DNA of 64,000 nucleotides. Source: an uncultured Gammaproteobacteria bacterium. GTDB taxonomy: Bacteria; Pseudomonadota; Gammaproteobacteria; GCA-001735895. The notes below the pieces were generated by a model. It saw only the letters and a list, made by a program, of their open reading frames with translations, was not told where the DNA came from and searched no databases. Where the stretch lies: the NCBI GenBank assembly GCA_947259485.1, contig CAMYLU010000004.1, positions 1 to 64,000 on the forward strand. Direction: 5' to 3'. The position numbers and the translations under genes are program-made. Below, in pieces: positions 27,617 through 37,411 of the stretch; the first letter of the stretch is position 1; each line of letters begins with the position of its first letter.

Positions 27617-28786
27617 CTAGAGTCCGTCGAGCGCCTGCTTCAGGTCGGCAATCAGGTCCTCGGCCGATTCAAGCCCCGCCGACAGGCGCACCAGGCCGTC
27701 GGTAATTCCGGCTGCCATGCGTTCTTCCCGGGGCATATCGGCATGCGTCATGGTAACCGAGTGCGTGACCAGTGATTCGACCGAGCCCAGGTTTTCCGCG
27801 AGGCTCCAGAGTTGCAGGGTATCCATCAATTTCTTACCCGCTTCGACCCCGCCATGAACATCAAACCACAGCATCGAACCATGACCGCTGGCTTGCCGGT
27901 CGGCGAGTTCTTTTTGCGGGAACGACTCCAGTCCGGGATAGCAAACCCGATCGACATTGGGGTGGGTTTCGAGGAACTGCGCAATCTTGAGTGCATTGGC
28001 GGACTGGGCTTCGATCCGGGTGCTCATGGTCTTGATACCCTGCAGCGTGTAAAAGGCGACCATCGGCGTCATGTTGCTGCCGAGGCAGTTACGCACGAAC
28101 ATGATTTGCTCGAGATGCTCCTGTTTGACAGCGGTAATGGATCCACCCACGCTGACATTATGGCCTTCCATGAACTTGGTGGTGCTGTGCAGGGTGATAT
28201 CCGCGCCGAGCTCGAGCGGGCGTTGGTAGAAGGGTGTCAGGAAGGTATTGTCGACCACGTGTGGAATCCCGGCTGCCTGCGCTACTTCGGAAATTGCGGC
28301 GATATCAGTGAGTTTTAAGGTCGGATTGGCTGGCGATTCGGTAAAAATCAACCTGGTGTTTTCACGAATCGCGTTTTGAACATTCGCCGGATCGGAGGTA
28401 TCGACAAAACTGCATTCGAGGCCCCATCGGTTTAATACCTTGGTGGTTACGCGATGGGTGCCACCATAGACAACATCCGACAGGATTACATGCTCGCCAC
28501 TGCCGACGAGGCCCATGATGGTGCAACTGGTGGCGGCCATGCCGGTAGCAAAGCAGAGACTTCCGGCACCGCCTTCGAGCGCGGTTATTTTTTCTTCCAG
28601 GGCAGTTACGGTCGGATTGCCGGAGCGACTATAGGAATAACCCTTTTCCAGGTACTGATCGACCGATTCCTGAACGTAGGTCGTGGTTTGGTAGATGGGC
28701 GTCAAAATGGCCCCGGTTACCGGGTCTGGTCTGACCCCGGCACGTACTTCACGTGTTTTAAAATGTCGATTATCTTTGCCGCTCAT
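27617..28786 (-). CDS. Cystathionine gamma-lyase/synthase family PLP enzyme
   Basis: 389-residue Cys/Met-metabolism PLP enzyme. YSYSRSGNPTVTALE (substrate and PLP contacts from the neighbouring subunit), DVVYGGTHRV, VVDNTFLTPFYQRPLELGAD and the PLP lysine K204 in LHSTTKFMEGH are all present, as is the C-terminal SLAENLGSVESLVTHSVTMTH. MetB, MetC and cystathionine gamma-lyase are hard to separate by eye. Co-location with cystathionine beta-synthase two genes downstream favours gamma-lyase, completing homocysteine to cysteine conversion. It is first in the three-gene unit. Confidence 0.9.
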   Translation of the reverse strand: MSGKDNRHFKTREVRAGVRPDPVTGAILTPIYQTTTYVQESVDQYLEKGYSYSRSGNPTVTALEEKITALEGGAGSLCFATGMAATSCTIMGLVGSGEHVILSDVVYGGTHRVTTKVLNRWGLECSFVDTSDPANVQNAIRENTRLIFTESPANPTLKLTDIAAISEVAQAAGIPHVVDNTFLTPFYQRPLELGADITLHSTTKFMEGHNVSVGGSITAVKQEHLEQIMFVRNCLGSNMTPMVAFYTLQGIKTMSTRIEAQSANALKIAQFLETHPNVDRVCYPGLESFPQKELADRQASGHGSMLWFDVHGGVEAGKKLMDTLQLWSLAENLGSVESLVTHSVTMTHADMPREERMAAGITDGLVRLSAGLESAEDLIADLKQALDGL

Positions 28787-28903
28787 TGGGTTCCCCGGTT
28801 ATAGGTTCGCAAAGGAAGGCGATTCTAGCATTAGTAAGACAAATTAAAAAAGCAGAATCAGTAGTGCTGGCACCCGATCGACCAATCTTGCAAAATGTGC
28901 TGA

Positions 28904-31000
28904 ATGAGCATCGCAAATTATCCAGCCAGGGCCCATTCCACCTGTCCTCACGACTGTCCCAGCACCTGTGCCCTCGAGGTTGAATTGCTCGACGCCAACA
29001 CCATTGGCCGGGTGATGGGCGCTCGCGATAATAGTTACACCGCCGGCGTGGTCTGCGCCAAGGTGGCACGCTATGCCGAGCGCATACACCATCCTGAGCG
29101 GCTTGGCCAACCGCTGCGTCGACGTGGCGCCAGGGGCGAGGGCCGGTCGGCATTCGAGGAAATCAGTTGGCAACAGGCGCTCGATGAAGTTGCCGAGCAC
29201 TTTGCCCGCGCGATGCAGCAATACGGCAACGAAACCCTGTGGCCCTATCACTATGCCGGCACCATGGGATTGATCCAGCGCGACAGTATTGAACTGTTCC
29301 GTAACCTGCTGAAGACATCGCGTCAACATTCGACTTTTTGTATCACGCTGGCGGATGCCGGATGGATCGCCGGTACCGGGATTAAGCGCGGCTCGGATCC
29401 GAGAACCATGGCGGACAGCGATTTAATCGTCATGTGGGGCGGCAACCCGGTCTATACCCAGGTCAATGTCATGCATCACGTGGCCAGGGCGCGCCGCGAG
29501 CGTAATGCCAAGCTGGTCGTGGTCGATCCTTATTACACCGCGACGGCGAAGAAGGCCGACCAGCACCTGATGCCGCGTCCCGGCACCGATGGGGCACTGG
29601 CCTGCGCGGTCATGCACCAGCTGTTTGCCGATGACCTGGTCGATCGGGAATACCTGGCGCAATATTGTGATGTGCCAGGAGAACTCGAGGATCACCTGCA
29701 ATCGAGATCGCCTGCCTGGGCGGCTGGCATCACCGGTCTGGAAGCCAGTGAAATCATCGATTTTGCGCGGCTTTACGGCAACACGGAGCGCAGCTTCCTG
29801 CGCCTCGGATATGGATTTACGCGTTCCCGTAACGGTGCTGCAAATATGCACGCGGCAAGCTGTCTACCCGCTTTAACAGGGGCCTGGAGATATCGCGGCG
29901 GTGGTGCGCTGTATGCCAATGGTGGCATGTACGGGATCGATCAAACCGTCATCAAGGGGCTGGATGTACTCGATACCAATACCCGCGTTCTCGACCAGTC
30001 GCGCATCGGTGACGTGCTTTGTGGAAACCCGCGGGATTTACAGGGGGGACCGCCGGTTACCGCGTTGCTGGTACAAAATACCAATCCCGTGGTGGTGGCG
30101 CCTGAGACCAAAAAGGTGATCCAGGGTTTTGCCCGCGACGACCTGTGCGTCTGCGTGCACGAGCAATTTATGACCGAAACCGCCGCCATGGCCGATATCG
30201 TTTTGCCGGCGACGATGTTTCTCGAGCATGATGACTTTTACCAGGCCGGGGGGCATACGCATCTGCAGGTAACCCGCGAACTAGTCACACCCTTTGCCGA
30301 GTGTCGCAGCAACCACTGGGTGCTGGCACAACTGGCGGAAAGACTGGGTTTCGAACATGCAGGATTTCAACAGCAAGCACGCGAGCTGATCGATGAAAGC
30401 CTGCAACTGAGCGGACTTCCCGACGAAAAAACACTGTTTCAAAAGCATTGGTTAGATTGTGCGCCTGAATTCGAAACCAGTAACTTTCTCGATGGATTTG
30501 AAACTCCGGACAAGCGTTTTCATTTCAAACCGGACTGGAGCCGGGTCGGGCCCAGCTTCGAGCTGATGCCTGAATTACCGGACTATATGCCGGTAGAAAA
30601 TGATATCGATTCACAGCACCCCTTCCGTCTGGTAGCAGCGCCCGCGCGGCAGTTTCTGAATACCAGTTTCACCGAAACTGCGACTTCGCAAAAGGCTGAG
30701 CACAGACCAACCCTGATGCTGCGGACCGAAGATGCCGCACAGTATGAAATTGAAGATGGGGGCCTGGTCAGGATCGGAAACTGCCAGGCCGATATCCTGC
30801 TGCATGCAAAAATATTCGACGGTATGCAACCCGGGGTTGTTATCATTGAGAGCATATGGCCGAACCGGGCTTTCATCGAGGGACTCGGTGTTAACGCACT
30901 GGTGTCAGCCGAACCGGGTTTACCGAACGGTGGTGCGATATATCACGATACCGCGGTCTGGATAAAACCTGAAACGGGGAGGCAGCATGAATCAGCATGA
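28904..31000 (+). CDS. Molybdopterin-dependent oxidoreductase, DMSO-reductase superfamily
   Basis: 698-residue catalytic subunit with an N-terminal [4Fe-4S] site C14-x3-C18-x3-C22-x28-C51 (CPHDCPSTC), then the molybdopterin domains (WGGNPVYTQVNVMHHVARA, VVVDPYYTATAKKADQHL, MAMP-like APARQFLNTSF in the C-terminal domain). There is no twin-arginine signal, so it is probably cytoplasmic. No electron-transfer or anchor subunit is encoded beside it. It opens a plus-strand set with a VOC protein and a cobalamin-binding protein. Electron partner and substrate cannot be named. It diverges from the transsulfuration operon across 117 bases. Confidence 0.88.
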   Translation: MSIANYPARAHSTCPHDCPSTCALEVELLDANTIGRVMGARDNSYTAGVVCAKVARYAERIHHPERLGQPLRRRGARGEGRSAFEEISWQQALDEVAEHFARAMQQYGNETLWPYHYAGTMGLIQRDSIELFRNLLKTSRQHSTFCITLADAGWIAGTGIKRGSDPRTMADSDLIVMWGGNPVYTQVNVMHHVARARRERNAKLVVVDPYYTATAKKADQHLMPRPGTDGALACAVMHQLFADDLVDREYLAQYCDVPGELEDHLQSRSPAWAAGITGLEASEIIDFARLYGNTERSFLRLGYGFTRSRNGAANMHAASCLPALTGAWRYRGGGALYANGGMYGIDQTVIKGLDVLDTNTRVLDQSRIGDVLCGNPRDLQGGPPVTALLVQNTNPVVVAPETKKVIQGFARDDLCVCVHEQFMTETAAMADIVLPATMFLEHDDFYQAGGHTHLQVTRELVTPFAECRSNHWVLAQLAERLGFEHAGFQQQARELIDESLQLSGLPDEKTLFQKHWLDCAPEFETSNFLDGFETPDKRFHFKPDWSRVGPSFELMPELPDYMPVENDIDSQHPFRLVAAPARQFLNTSFTETATSQKAEHRPTLMLRTEDAAQYEIEDGGLVRIGNCQADILLHAKIFDGMQPGVVIIESIWPNRAFIEGLGVNALVSAEPGLPNGGAIYHDTAVWIKPETGRQHESA

Positions 31001-31349
31001 GAAATTAAACTATGTCGAGTTTCCAGCGCGAGACCTGGCAGCAACGAAGAATTTTTTTACAAAAGTTTTTGCATGGGGGTTCGAGGATTTCGGTCCCGAC
31101 TACTGCGCTTTCGCAGGACAGGGTCTCGATGGAGGATTTTATCGCTCCGAGCTGTATTCTAGCACCTTGAGTGGTGCTGCATTACTGGTGTTTTTCAGTG
31201 ACGACCTCGAGGCCACCCAGGAAAAGGTGAAGCAGGCCGGCGGGCGCATTGAAAAACCGATATTTGACTTTCCCGGTGGTCGCCGCTTTCATTTTAGCGA
31301 GCCCAGCGGTAACGAGTTCGCGGTCTGGAGCGACAAACAGGGCTGTTAA
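30987..31349 (+). CDS. VOC (glyoxalase-fold) family protein
   Basis: 120-residue protein with the vicinal-oxygen-chelate fold: LNYVEFPARDLAATKNFFTKVFAWGFEDFG at the start, then a second beta-alpha-beta unit ending FHFSEPSGNEFAVWS, where the glutamate is a typical metal ligand. The family includes glyoxalases, dioxygenases and metal-chelating accessory proteins; the reaction here is not determined. Its ATG lies 14 bases inside the end of the molybdopterin gene, implying coupled translation and a shared pathway. Confidence 0.82.
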   Translation: MNQHEKLNYVEFPARDLAATKNFFTKVFAWGFEDFGPDYCAFAGQGLDGGFYRSELYSSTLSGAALLVFFSDDLEATQEKVKQAGGRIEKPIFDFPGGRRFHFSEPSGNEFAVWSDKQGC

Positions 31350-31398
31350 TGCCAACGATCAGCACATATTTCCTGACCGCCGGCGGTTATTAACGGGC

Positions 31399-33135
31399 AT
31401 GGAGAAATCTATCGATCTGGTCAGGGAGTCAGCCACGTTCAGCCTGCCCGATTTCAATCAATTACGACACCAGGCAATCGAGCTGGCCTCACAGGTAACG
31501 ATAGGCCGTTCCGCATTCCTGGATAAGTACCAGGTGCAATCCGAGCTGGAATACAAACAACAGTCGATGCGGGATAGCCGCGTCATGTATCACGCGCATA
31601 TCGGGATGAACGATATTGAAGCCACCGCGCATTCTATCGGCAGGATTCATCACCAGTTGTCAACGCAGGGGTTTCGACTCGATCGCGCCGGGTATGCTAT
31701 CGACCGGCGCATGGGATTGCCCGCAGAAAGCCGCTCGTCCGCGGCGGCGGAAACCGGACCCATGCTCACTCGGGAAGAAGACTGGCATAGTCTGGCGCAA
31801 TCGGCACCGATTCAGCCGCACCTGGGAGATTTCATGATCGGCCAACCAGCGTCGGTCGCCAATACCGTTCAGGCCCTGCGCATCGGCTGTACCACGATTG
31901 GCAACCTGTCCCAGTTTTTTACCTTTGAAGCCCCCGGCTGGAGCGACACTGCGGCAACCGCCGCACAAACCTGCCAGGCGATGGCACTGCTGGGCGAGTT
32001 TCGCAGCCAGGGTGCCATGCTGCATTCCTACCTGGAAGACGGCTATGGTGCGTTGTTCCGAAATTGTTCTACGGTTGCAGCCTGGGCGATGCTGGAGCGA
32101 TACATCGTTGAGGAGCTCATAGGTGCGCGCCTGACCCATTGTATCGGAGGATTGACCCAGGACCCGATCAAGCGCGTCGGCTGGGTGCTGGCGCTACAGA
32201 AGATCCACCGAGGGGAGCATGTCGGTTCGATGATTTATGGGGACACGCTTTCATTTGGAGCTGAATTCGAGAAAAATCGTGCTGTCACGGCAGAGTACTT
32301 GTTGTGGGATATCCTGGCTCAACTGCATGCACCCAGTGGTCACGCGGTGTTACCGCTTCCAGTGACCGAGGCAATCCGGATTCCTTCGGCCGATGAAATT
32401 ATCGAGGCGCAGTTGTTTGGCCGCCAGGTCGAGGCGAGCGCGCGACGTCTCTATCCGCACGTCGATTTTTCGGCGGCCGAAACCTTTGCCGCAACCGTCT
32501 GTCGACAAGGCAGCGAGATTTATCAGAATGCGCTGACGGGATTAGCCGATATGGGCGTTGATACTGGTAATCCATTGCAAATGCTGTATGTCCTGAAAAA
32601 GCTCGGTGCGCATCAATTCGAACAACTCTTCAGCGCAGATATTGATACCACGGAATCCTTGTCGACCGATATGTATGCCCTGGCACAGGATGTTATCGAC
32701 GAACATCGCCCGATATTTGCCGATACGGATTTTCGTGCCAGGGTCAAGGGTAAACGATTCGTGGTTGCATCCAGTGATGTACACGAGCACGCGGCTGGCG
32801 CCCTGGCGCAATTGCTGGGCGAGACGGATGCAGAGGTTGTCTACCTGGGTGCCGAGCGGAATCCGTCCGACCTGGTGGCGATTCTTAGAGAGCAACCGGT
32901 CGATGCATTATTGCTCAGTACCCATAATGGAATGGCACTCGAGTATGCTCGCCAGCTAAAGCAGCTACTCGACGATGCTGCGCTGTCACCCGCGGTGATT
33001 ATCGGTGGTGTGTTGAACCAGAAGGTTGAAAACCATGCTCTGCCGATTCCGGTGATCGATGAGCTGAAGGCACTGGGTATGCGCCCTGCGATCAGCCTTC
33101 CAGGTCTTACCCGTCTGCTACCGGGTAAAAGCTGA
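31399..33135 (+). CDS. Cobalamin-binding-domain protein, mutase-like
   Basis: About 578 residues from the ATG at 31399 (MEKSIDLVRESATF). An open frame upstream overlaps the VOC gene and has no family support. The C-terminal about 130 residues form a B12-binding Rossmann domain: VVASSDVHEHAAGALAQLLG with D460 and H462 as the base-off cobalt ligand pair, VDALLLSTHNG, and VIIGG (G536-G537). The central part (GQPASVANTVQALRIGCTTIGNLSQF; LTHCIGGLTQDP) resembles the barrel of glutamate-mutase-like proteins, but I cannot place it in a named family. The motif is DxHxHxxG rather than the strict DxHxxG. A carbon-skeleton mutase or a B12-dependent methyl-transfer role is possible. Confidence 0.72.
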   Translation: MEKSIDLVRESATFSLPDFNQLRHQAIELASQVTIGRSAFLDKYQVQSELEYKQQSMRDSRVMYHAHIGMNDIEATAHSIGRIHHQLSTQGFRLDRAGYAIDRRMGLPAESRSSAAAETGPMLTREEDWHSLAQSAPIQPHLGDFMIGQPASVANTVQALRIGCTTIGNLSQFFTFEAPGWSDTAATAAQTCQAMALLGEFRSQGAMLHSYLEDGYGALFRNCSTVAAWAMLERYIVEELIGARLTHCIGGLTQDPIKRVGWVLALQKIHRGEHVGSMIYGDTLSFGAEFEKNRAVTAEYLLWDILAQLHAPSGHAVLPLPVTEAIRIPSADEIIEAQLFGRQVEASARRLYPHVDFSAAETFAATVCRQGSEIYQNALTGLADMGVDTGNPLQMLYVLKKLGAHQFEQLFSADIDTTESLSTDMYALAQDVIDEHRPIFADTDFRARVKGKRFVVASSDVHEHAAGALAQLLGETDAEVVYLGAERNPSDLVAILREQPVDALLLSTHNGMALEYARQLKQLLDDAALSPAVIIGGVLNQKVENHALPIPVIDELKALGMRPAISLPGLTRLLPGKS

Positions 33136-33157
33136 GCAGCTTAACCGGTCGCCAGGT

Positions 33158-34735
33158 TTAGCGGTAGATTGATGGTGCCCGCCAGTTGAACATGCTTGCC
33201 GCTGCCCGGATTGTCGCACGCTGTTGTTTAAATCGATTGAACAGCGCTGGTGGCGATTTCTCGGGTCCGCCCAGGGCCTGATAAATACCCAGCTCGGAAT
33301 CGGCGGCCTTTTCGCCACCCACGAAAATAGCCTTGCCGGCATCGCATAATGCGGCCAGGGAGCGGTAATACCGGGCACGTTGCTCGACCAGGAAATCGCG
33401 GCCTTTTTCAAACGCGTTTTGATTGTCGCTACTCATGGTGACTCGATTATGGGGATCGATTCCGTAGGGGTTGAGGTGACCATAGACCAGGATCTGGCCG
33501 TTTATTTCGCTGCTATCGGCAAAATATTTTTCGACGCTGGCGACGTAATGCCGATTGATTTCCCAAAGTTCTTCTGCAACAGGCCCAACTTGATCCACCG
33601 GCATCCTGATATTGGCATCGGAGTGATTCTTGTAAACCAGGCGTCCAGCGGGTGCCTGGGTTCGTGCGGCGTAGGGAATGGCCTCGCGCACTGCCCGCAT
33701 TTCTTCCGGATCGCTGAAAACCTCGGCAAATTCGAGCCCGATTCCGGCAATCGTATACTCTTCTGCCTGCTGGTCATCCGCGAGGTCGAGTAAAAACTCG
33801 TCAATCGAGCGGTCACTGAATCCATTGATGAAAACCAGGCCGTCGAGACCTGCCGCAATACATTTTTGTTGCAGCCCCGCGGCCCGCTGCTGTGCAGGGT
33901 TATCGGTTGTAGTTGTCAGTAATGGCGTCATTGAACCCTCGCTGACGTGCTCGATACCGAGAATCAGGTCATGCGTTCCGGCACAGGATGTAACCTTTTC
34001 TCGATTTAGATCCAGGAAGGTGTAGGGAGACAAATGATCCAGCAACCTGGAGATGTCAGCCGAACTGTCTGAAACCGGTAACGCGAAAGCGATTTCATTT
34101 TCAGGCAGTCGGTAGAAATTACAGCGCAATGCGCAAACGATACCGCTCCAGCCGTAAGTGCCGGCATATCCCTGCAGCGCATTACCCCGGATGCTGACGA
34201 TTTCATCGCCATCGTGAAGCGCGACTTCGACGACACTGTCACTGAAGTACCTGCGTTGAGGACCCATGCCCCCGGTCATGAAGGTGGCGCCGACGGCAGC
34301 ATACTGGTAACTGGTTAAATCGGCACCGGGTACCTTGTGGCTGTGCCCGAGCTCATGCGCCAGAGCCCGGTTCAACTGGTCCAGTGTGATCGAAGCCCCC
34401 GCACTGATTTGTTGATGTTCGGTATCAATGACTATTTCATCCAGGCCGATTTCCGCTAGCACTGGCAGCGACGCCAACCGTACACGGGGGCTGGATGGGG
34501 GATCGAATTTCAGGCCGATTACCTTTGCAGATGGTTTACTACCGGTTTGAAATATCCCGCCACCGGCAGAAGTGCCGGACATGGGTAGCAGGCAAACATC
34601 ATTGCCATGCGTTTCTTTGAGTTGCTTAATCGCGGTGTCCAGGTTACCGATAACGGGGTAGGCCATATTAAACTCAACCGCGTTATTTTCGCCATCTGTG
34701 ACTTGTTTGACAGGGTTACCGAGGACCTTTCGCAT
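33158..34735 (-). CDS. FAD-linked oxidase (PCMH-type)
   Basis: 525-residue flavoprotein with an N-terminal FAD-binding_4 domain: VCLLPMSGTSAGGGIFQTGS, ISAGASITLDQLNRALAHELG, YQYAAVGATFMTGGMGPQRRYFSDSVVEVALHDGDEI and LQGYAGTYGWSGIVCALRCNFY. The C-terminal half includes LVYGHLNPYGIDPHNRVTMS, a position where VAO-type enzymes carry active-site residues. No signal peptide. It begins 12 bases after glnD on the same strand and may share its transcript, but it also faces the Mo/VOC/B12 set tail to tail 22 bases away. The substrate is unknown; it is a plausible partner of that set. Confidence 0.8.
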   Translation of the reverse strand: MRKVLGNPVKQVTDGENNAVEFNMAYPVIGNLDTAIKQLKETHGNDVCLLPMSGTSAGGGIFQTGSKPSAKVIGLKFDPPSSPRVRLASLPVLAEIGLDEIVIDTEHQQISAGASITLDQLNRALAHELGHSHKVPGADLTSYQYAAVGATFMTGGMGPQRRYFSDSVVEVALHDGDEIVSIRGNALQGYAGTYGWSGIVCALRCNFYRLPENEIAFALPVSDSSADISRLLDHLSPYTFLDLNREKVTSCAGTHDLILGIEHVSEGSMTPLLTTTTDNPAQQRAAGLQQKCIAAGLDGLVFINGFSDRSIDEFLLDLADDQQAEEYTIAGIGLEFAEVFSDPEEMRAVREAIPYAARTQAPAGRLVYKNHSDANIRMPVDQVGPVAEELWEINRHYVASVEKYFADSSEINGQILVYGHLNPYGIDPHNRVTMSSDNQNAFEKGRDFLVEQRARYYRSLAALCDAGKAIFVGGEKAADSELGIYQALGGPEKSPPALFNRFKQQRATIRAAASMFNWRAPSIYR

Positions 34736-34747
34736 TGACCTGCAGTC

Positions 34748-37411
34748 TCAGGCGGCTTTCTTGGCTTCGAGGGCTGCCACCAGGCCTTGTTCGAGAGCGT
34801 CCAGTACCGCTTGATCGGTGATGGCTTTACCGGCAGGGGTGGTCAGATAAAAAATATCATCGATCTTTTCGCCCAGCGTCGAGATCTTGGCGTGGGTTAT
34901 GTCGATGTCCATTTCAGCAATGACGTTGGCTATAACCGATAACATACCCGGCATGTCAATGGCACTGATTTCCATCATGGTGCGGCCATTCAGGTAATCC
35001 TGCTCGAACTGGACCCGCGTCGGATGATCGAAAGCCTTCAGCTGCCTGGGTTTGCGCGTATTGTATTTGTCCTGGTAAATCGAATCCGATTCAAGCGCCC
35101 GCAGCAGTTTGTGCTCGATCTGTCTAATAATCTCCGCATCGGTCACCGCCTCGTTGTTATGGTCCTGGATAATAAAAGTATCCATGATCTTGTTATCCTG
35201 CGTGGTGAAGATTTCAGCATTTAAAATAGACAAACCCAGCGATCCCAGGGTGCCGGTTACCTGCGAAAAGGTATGTGCGGCTTCATCACCGTAAACAAAA
35301 ACCTTGGTGTTATGGGTATCAGTGGACTGGCGAATACTGACCAGCCTGGCCCGGTCAGGATGACTCAGGATTGCATTGACATGCCACTTGATTTCAAGCG
35401 GGTGATGGCGCAGGAAGTAATTGCCCGGTACCCGGTCGCAAACCGAGTTGATCTGTGCGGCGCTAAACGGCAGGTCGGACATTTCCTCGAACGCGGCATC
35501 GCGGTTTTCCTTGATAATTTCGTCGATGTCGGGCGCATTATCGATGCCGCGCCTGATCACGTTTTTGGTCGCGTGATACAGTTGTTTAAGCAGGGAGTCT
35601 TTCCAGTTATTCCAAAGTTTAGGGTTGGTGCTGCGAATATCGGCCACTGTAAGCAGGTACAGGTAGTTCAGCATGTTCATACTGCCAACCTGCCTGGCAA
35701 AGTCACGCACCACGTCCGGATCACTGATATCCTTACGCTGCGCGGTAACCGACATCAGCAGGTGATCGCGTACCAGGTGCGATACGATACGGGTTTCCTT
35801 GCGGTTTAATTTATGTTGCACGCAGAACTGGGTAGCCTCGTCAGCTCCGAGCACCGAATGATCGCCACCCCGACCCTTGGCGATATCGTGAAACAAGGCG
35901 GCCAGGTAAAGCAGCCGGGGATCTTCCAGTTTGCCGTATACGAGGTTACAGAAGGGAAACTCGTCCTCGTGTTTATCAAGCGCGAAACGACGTAAATTTC
36001 GAATCACGAAAATAGTGTGCTGATCGACCGTATATGCATGGAACAGGTCATACTGCATGCGCCCCGTGATCTTCGCGAAGGCGGGAATATAGGCGGCCAG
36101 GAATCCATAGGAATTCATGCGTCGCATCTGGTGGGTCATGCCGTTGGGTGCACTCATCAATTGCATGAATAAATGGTTGACGGTTTCATCGCTGCGATAA
36201 TCGTCGTCTACCAGGTAGAGGTGTTCGCGAACCAGACGGATGGTCGATGCGGTAACGCCTTCACAGTGCTCGTTGAGGGAGATCAGTAAAAACAGTTCCA
36301 TCAGTGCCTCGGGATGCTGTTTGAACACCTCCGGATTCGCGACCTCGATATAGTTGTTGCGTAAATTGAAACGCTCGTTAATCGGCTTGATTTTTCGTTG
36401 CGAGGCGGTTAGCAGAATCTCTTCCCTGAAAATCTGCAGCAGCATTTCGCTTAAGCGCTCGAGTTCCATAATGGTGCGATAGTATTGCTGCATGAATTGT
36501 TCGATGGCGAGGTTATGTTCACCCGCTTTGAAGCCGAATTCTTCGGCAATTTTTTTCTGGTAGTCGAACAGGAGACGGTCTTCCCGACGTCCGGCGAGAC
36601 GATGCAGCGCAAACCGCACCCGCCACAGATGTTGCTGTCCCGCATCGAGTAATTCAAATTCCGCTTCGGTCAGAAAGCCATGCTCGACCAGCTCGACAAA
36701 GGATTGTGCACCAAAATGCCGCTTTGCTACCCAACCTATTATCTGGATATCGCGCAGGCCGCCGGGGCCCTCCTTGATATTGGGTTCAAGGTTATAAGCG
36801 GTGTCATTAAAGCGCAGGTGACGATCGTGTTGCTCTTCCAGCTTGGCCTCGAAAAACTTGCGCGATGACCACATCTTTTTCGGAGATATCGCCAGCTGGT
36901 ATTTTTGATACAGTTTCTCGTTGCCATATATCAGGCGTGATTCGAGCATGTTGGTCATTACCGTAACATCAGCTTTGCCTACTCGAACACAATCCCTGAT
37001 GGTGCGCACGCTATGCCCGACCTCGAGGCCGATATCCCATAAAAAGGTTAAAAAGGTAGAGAGTAGCTGTTGCTGTGCTTTACTGGCTTTCCGGTCGAGC
37101 AAAATCATCAAATCGATGTCGGAGCCGGGTGCCAGTTCCGACCTGCCGAAGCCACCCACTGCGACCAGGGCGCAATTACACTGCTTGCTATTACCGATGA
37201 AATGTAAAAAACAGAACTCGAGCACCTGGTCGACCAGGTGCGAGGTGTCGTGAATCAGCTTGTGAACGGCGACGCCCCGGTCAAACTCGTTATATATCTG
37301 CGCGCGCGCGGTATTGAGTCCGGTGGCGATTGTCTTCGCATCCAGCGTATCGCCTTTTTGTGCCTGTGCCAGGAATTGCTCGATAGCAGCGGTCAACGGA
37401 TCAGAATCCAA
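34748..37411 (-). CDS. glnD: [Protein-PII] uridylyltransferase/uridylyl-removing enzyme GlnD
   Basis: Nitrogen sensor that uridylylates P-II proteins at low glutamine and removes the UMP at high glutamine. The nucleotidyltransferase motif VAVGGFGRSELAPGSDIDLM is at residues 84-102, a middle HD domain carries LFHDIAKGRGGDHS near 510, and two ACT domains end the protein (TGTLGSLGLSILNAEIFTT; MPGMLSVIANVIAEMDIDITHAKISTLGE). 887 residues match E. coli GlnD (890). It starts at TTG (37411) in an 11-base overlap with map, as often for the map-glnD pair. Its substrate P-II is encoded at 19541. Confidence 0.97.
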   Translation of the reverse strand: MDSDPLTAAIEQFLAQAQKGDTLDAKTIATGLNTARAQIYNEFDRGVAVHKLIHDTSHLVDQVLEFCFLHFIGNSKQCNCALVAVGGFGRSELAPGSDIDLMILLDRKASKAQQQLLSTFLTFLWDIGLEVGHSVRTIRDCVRVGKADVTVMTNMLESRLIYGNEKLYQKYQLAISPKKMWSSRKFFEAKLEEQHDRHLRFNDTAYNLEPNIKEGPGGLRDIQIIGWVAKRHFGAQSFVELVEHGFLTEAEFELLDAGQQHLWRVRFALHRLAGRREDRLLFDYQKKIAEEFGFKAGEHNLAIEQFMQQYYRTIMELERLSEMLLQIFREEILLTASQRKIKPINERFNLRNNYIEVANPEVFKQHPEALMELFLLISLNEHCEGVTASTIRLVREHLYLVDDDYRSDETVNHLFMQLMSAPNGMTHQMRRMNSYGFLAAYIPAFAKITGRMQYDLFHAYTVDQHTIFVIRNLRRFALDKHEDEFPFCNLVYGKLEDPRLLYLAALFHDIAKGRGGDHSVLGADEATQFCVQHKLNRKETRIVSHLVRDHLLMSVTAQRKDISDPDVVRDFARQVGSMNMLNYLYLLTVADIRSTNPKLWNNWKDSLLKQLYHATKNVIRRGIDNAPDIDEIIKENRDAAFEEMSDLPFSAAQINSVCDRVPGNYFLRHHPLEIKWHVNAILSHPDRARLVSIRQSTDTHNTKVFVYGDEAAHTFSQVTGTLGSLGLSILNAEIFTTQDNKIMDTFIIQDHNNEAVTDAEIIRQIEHKLLRALESDSIYQDKYNTRKPRQLKAFDHPTRVQFEQDYLNGRTMMEISAIDMPGMLSVIANVIAEMDIDITHAKISTLGEKIDDIFYLTTPAGKAITDQAVLDALEQGLVAALEAKKAA

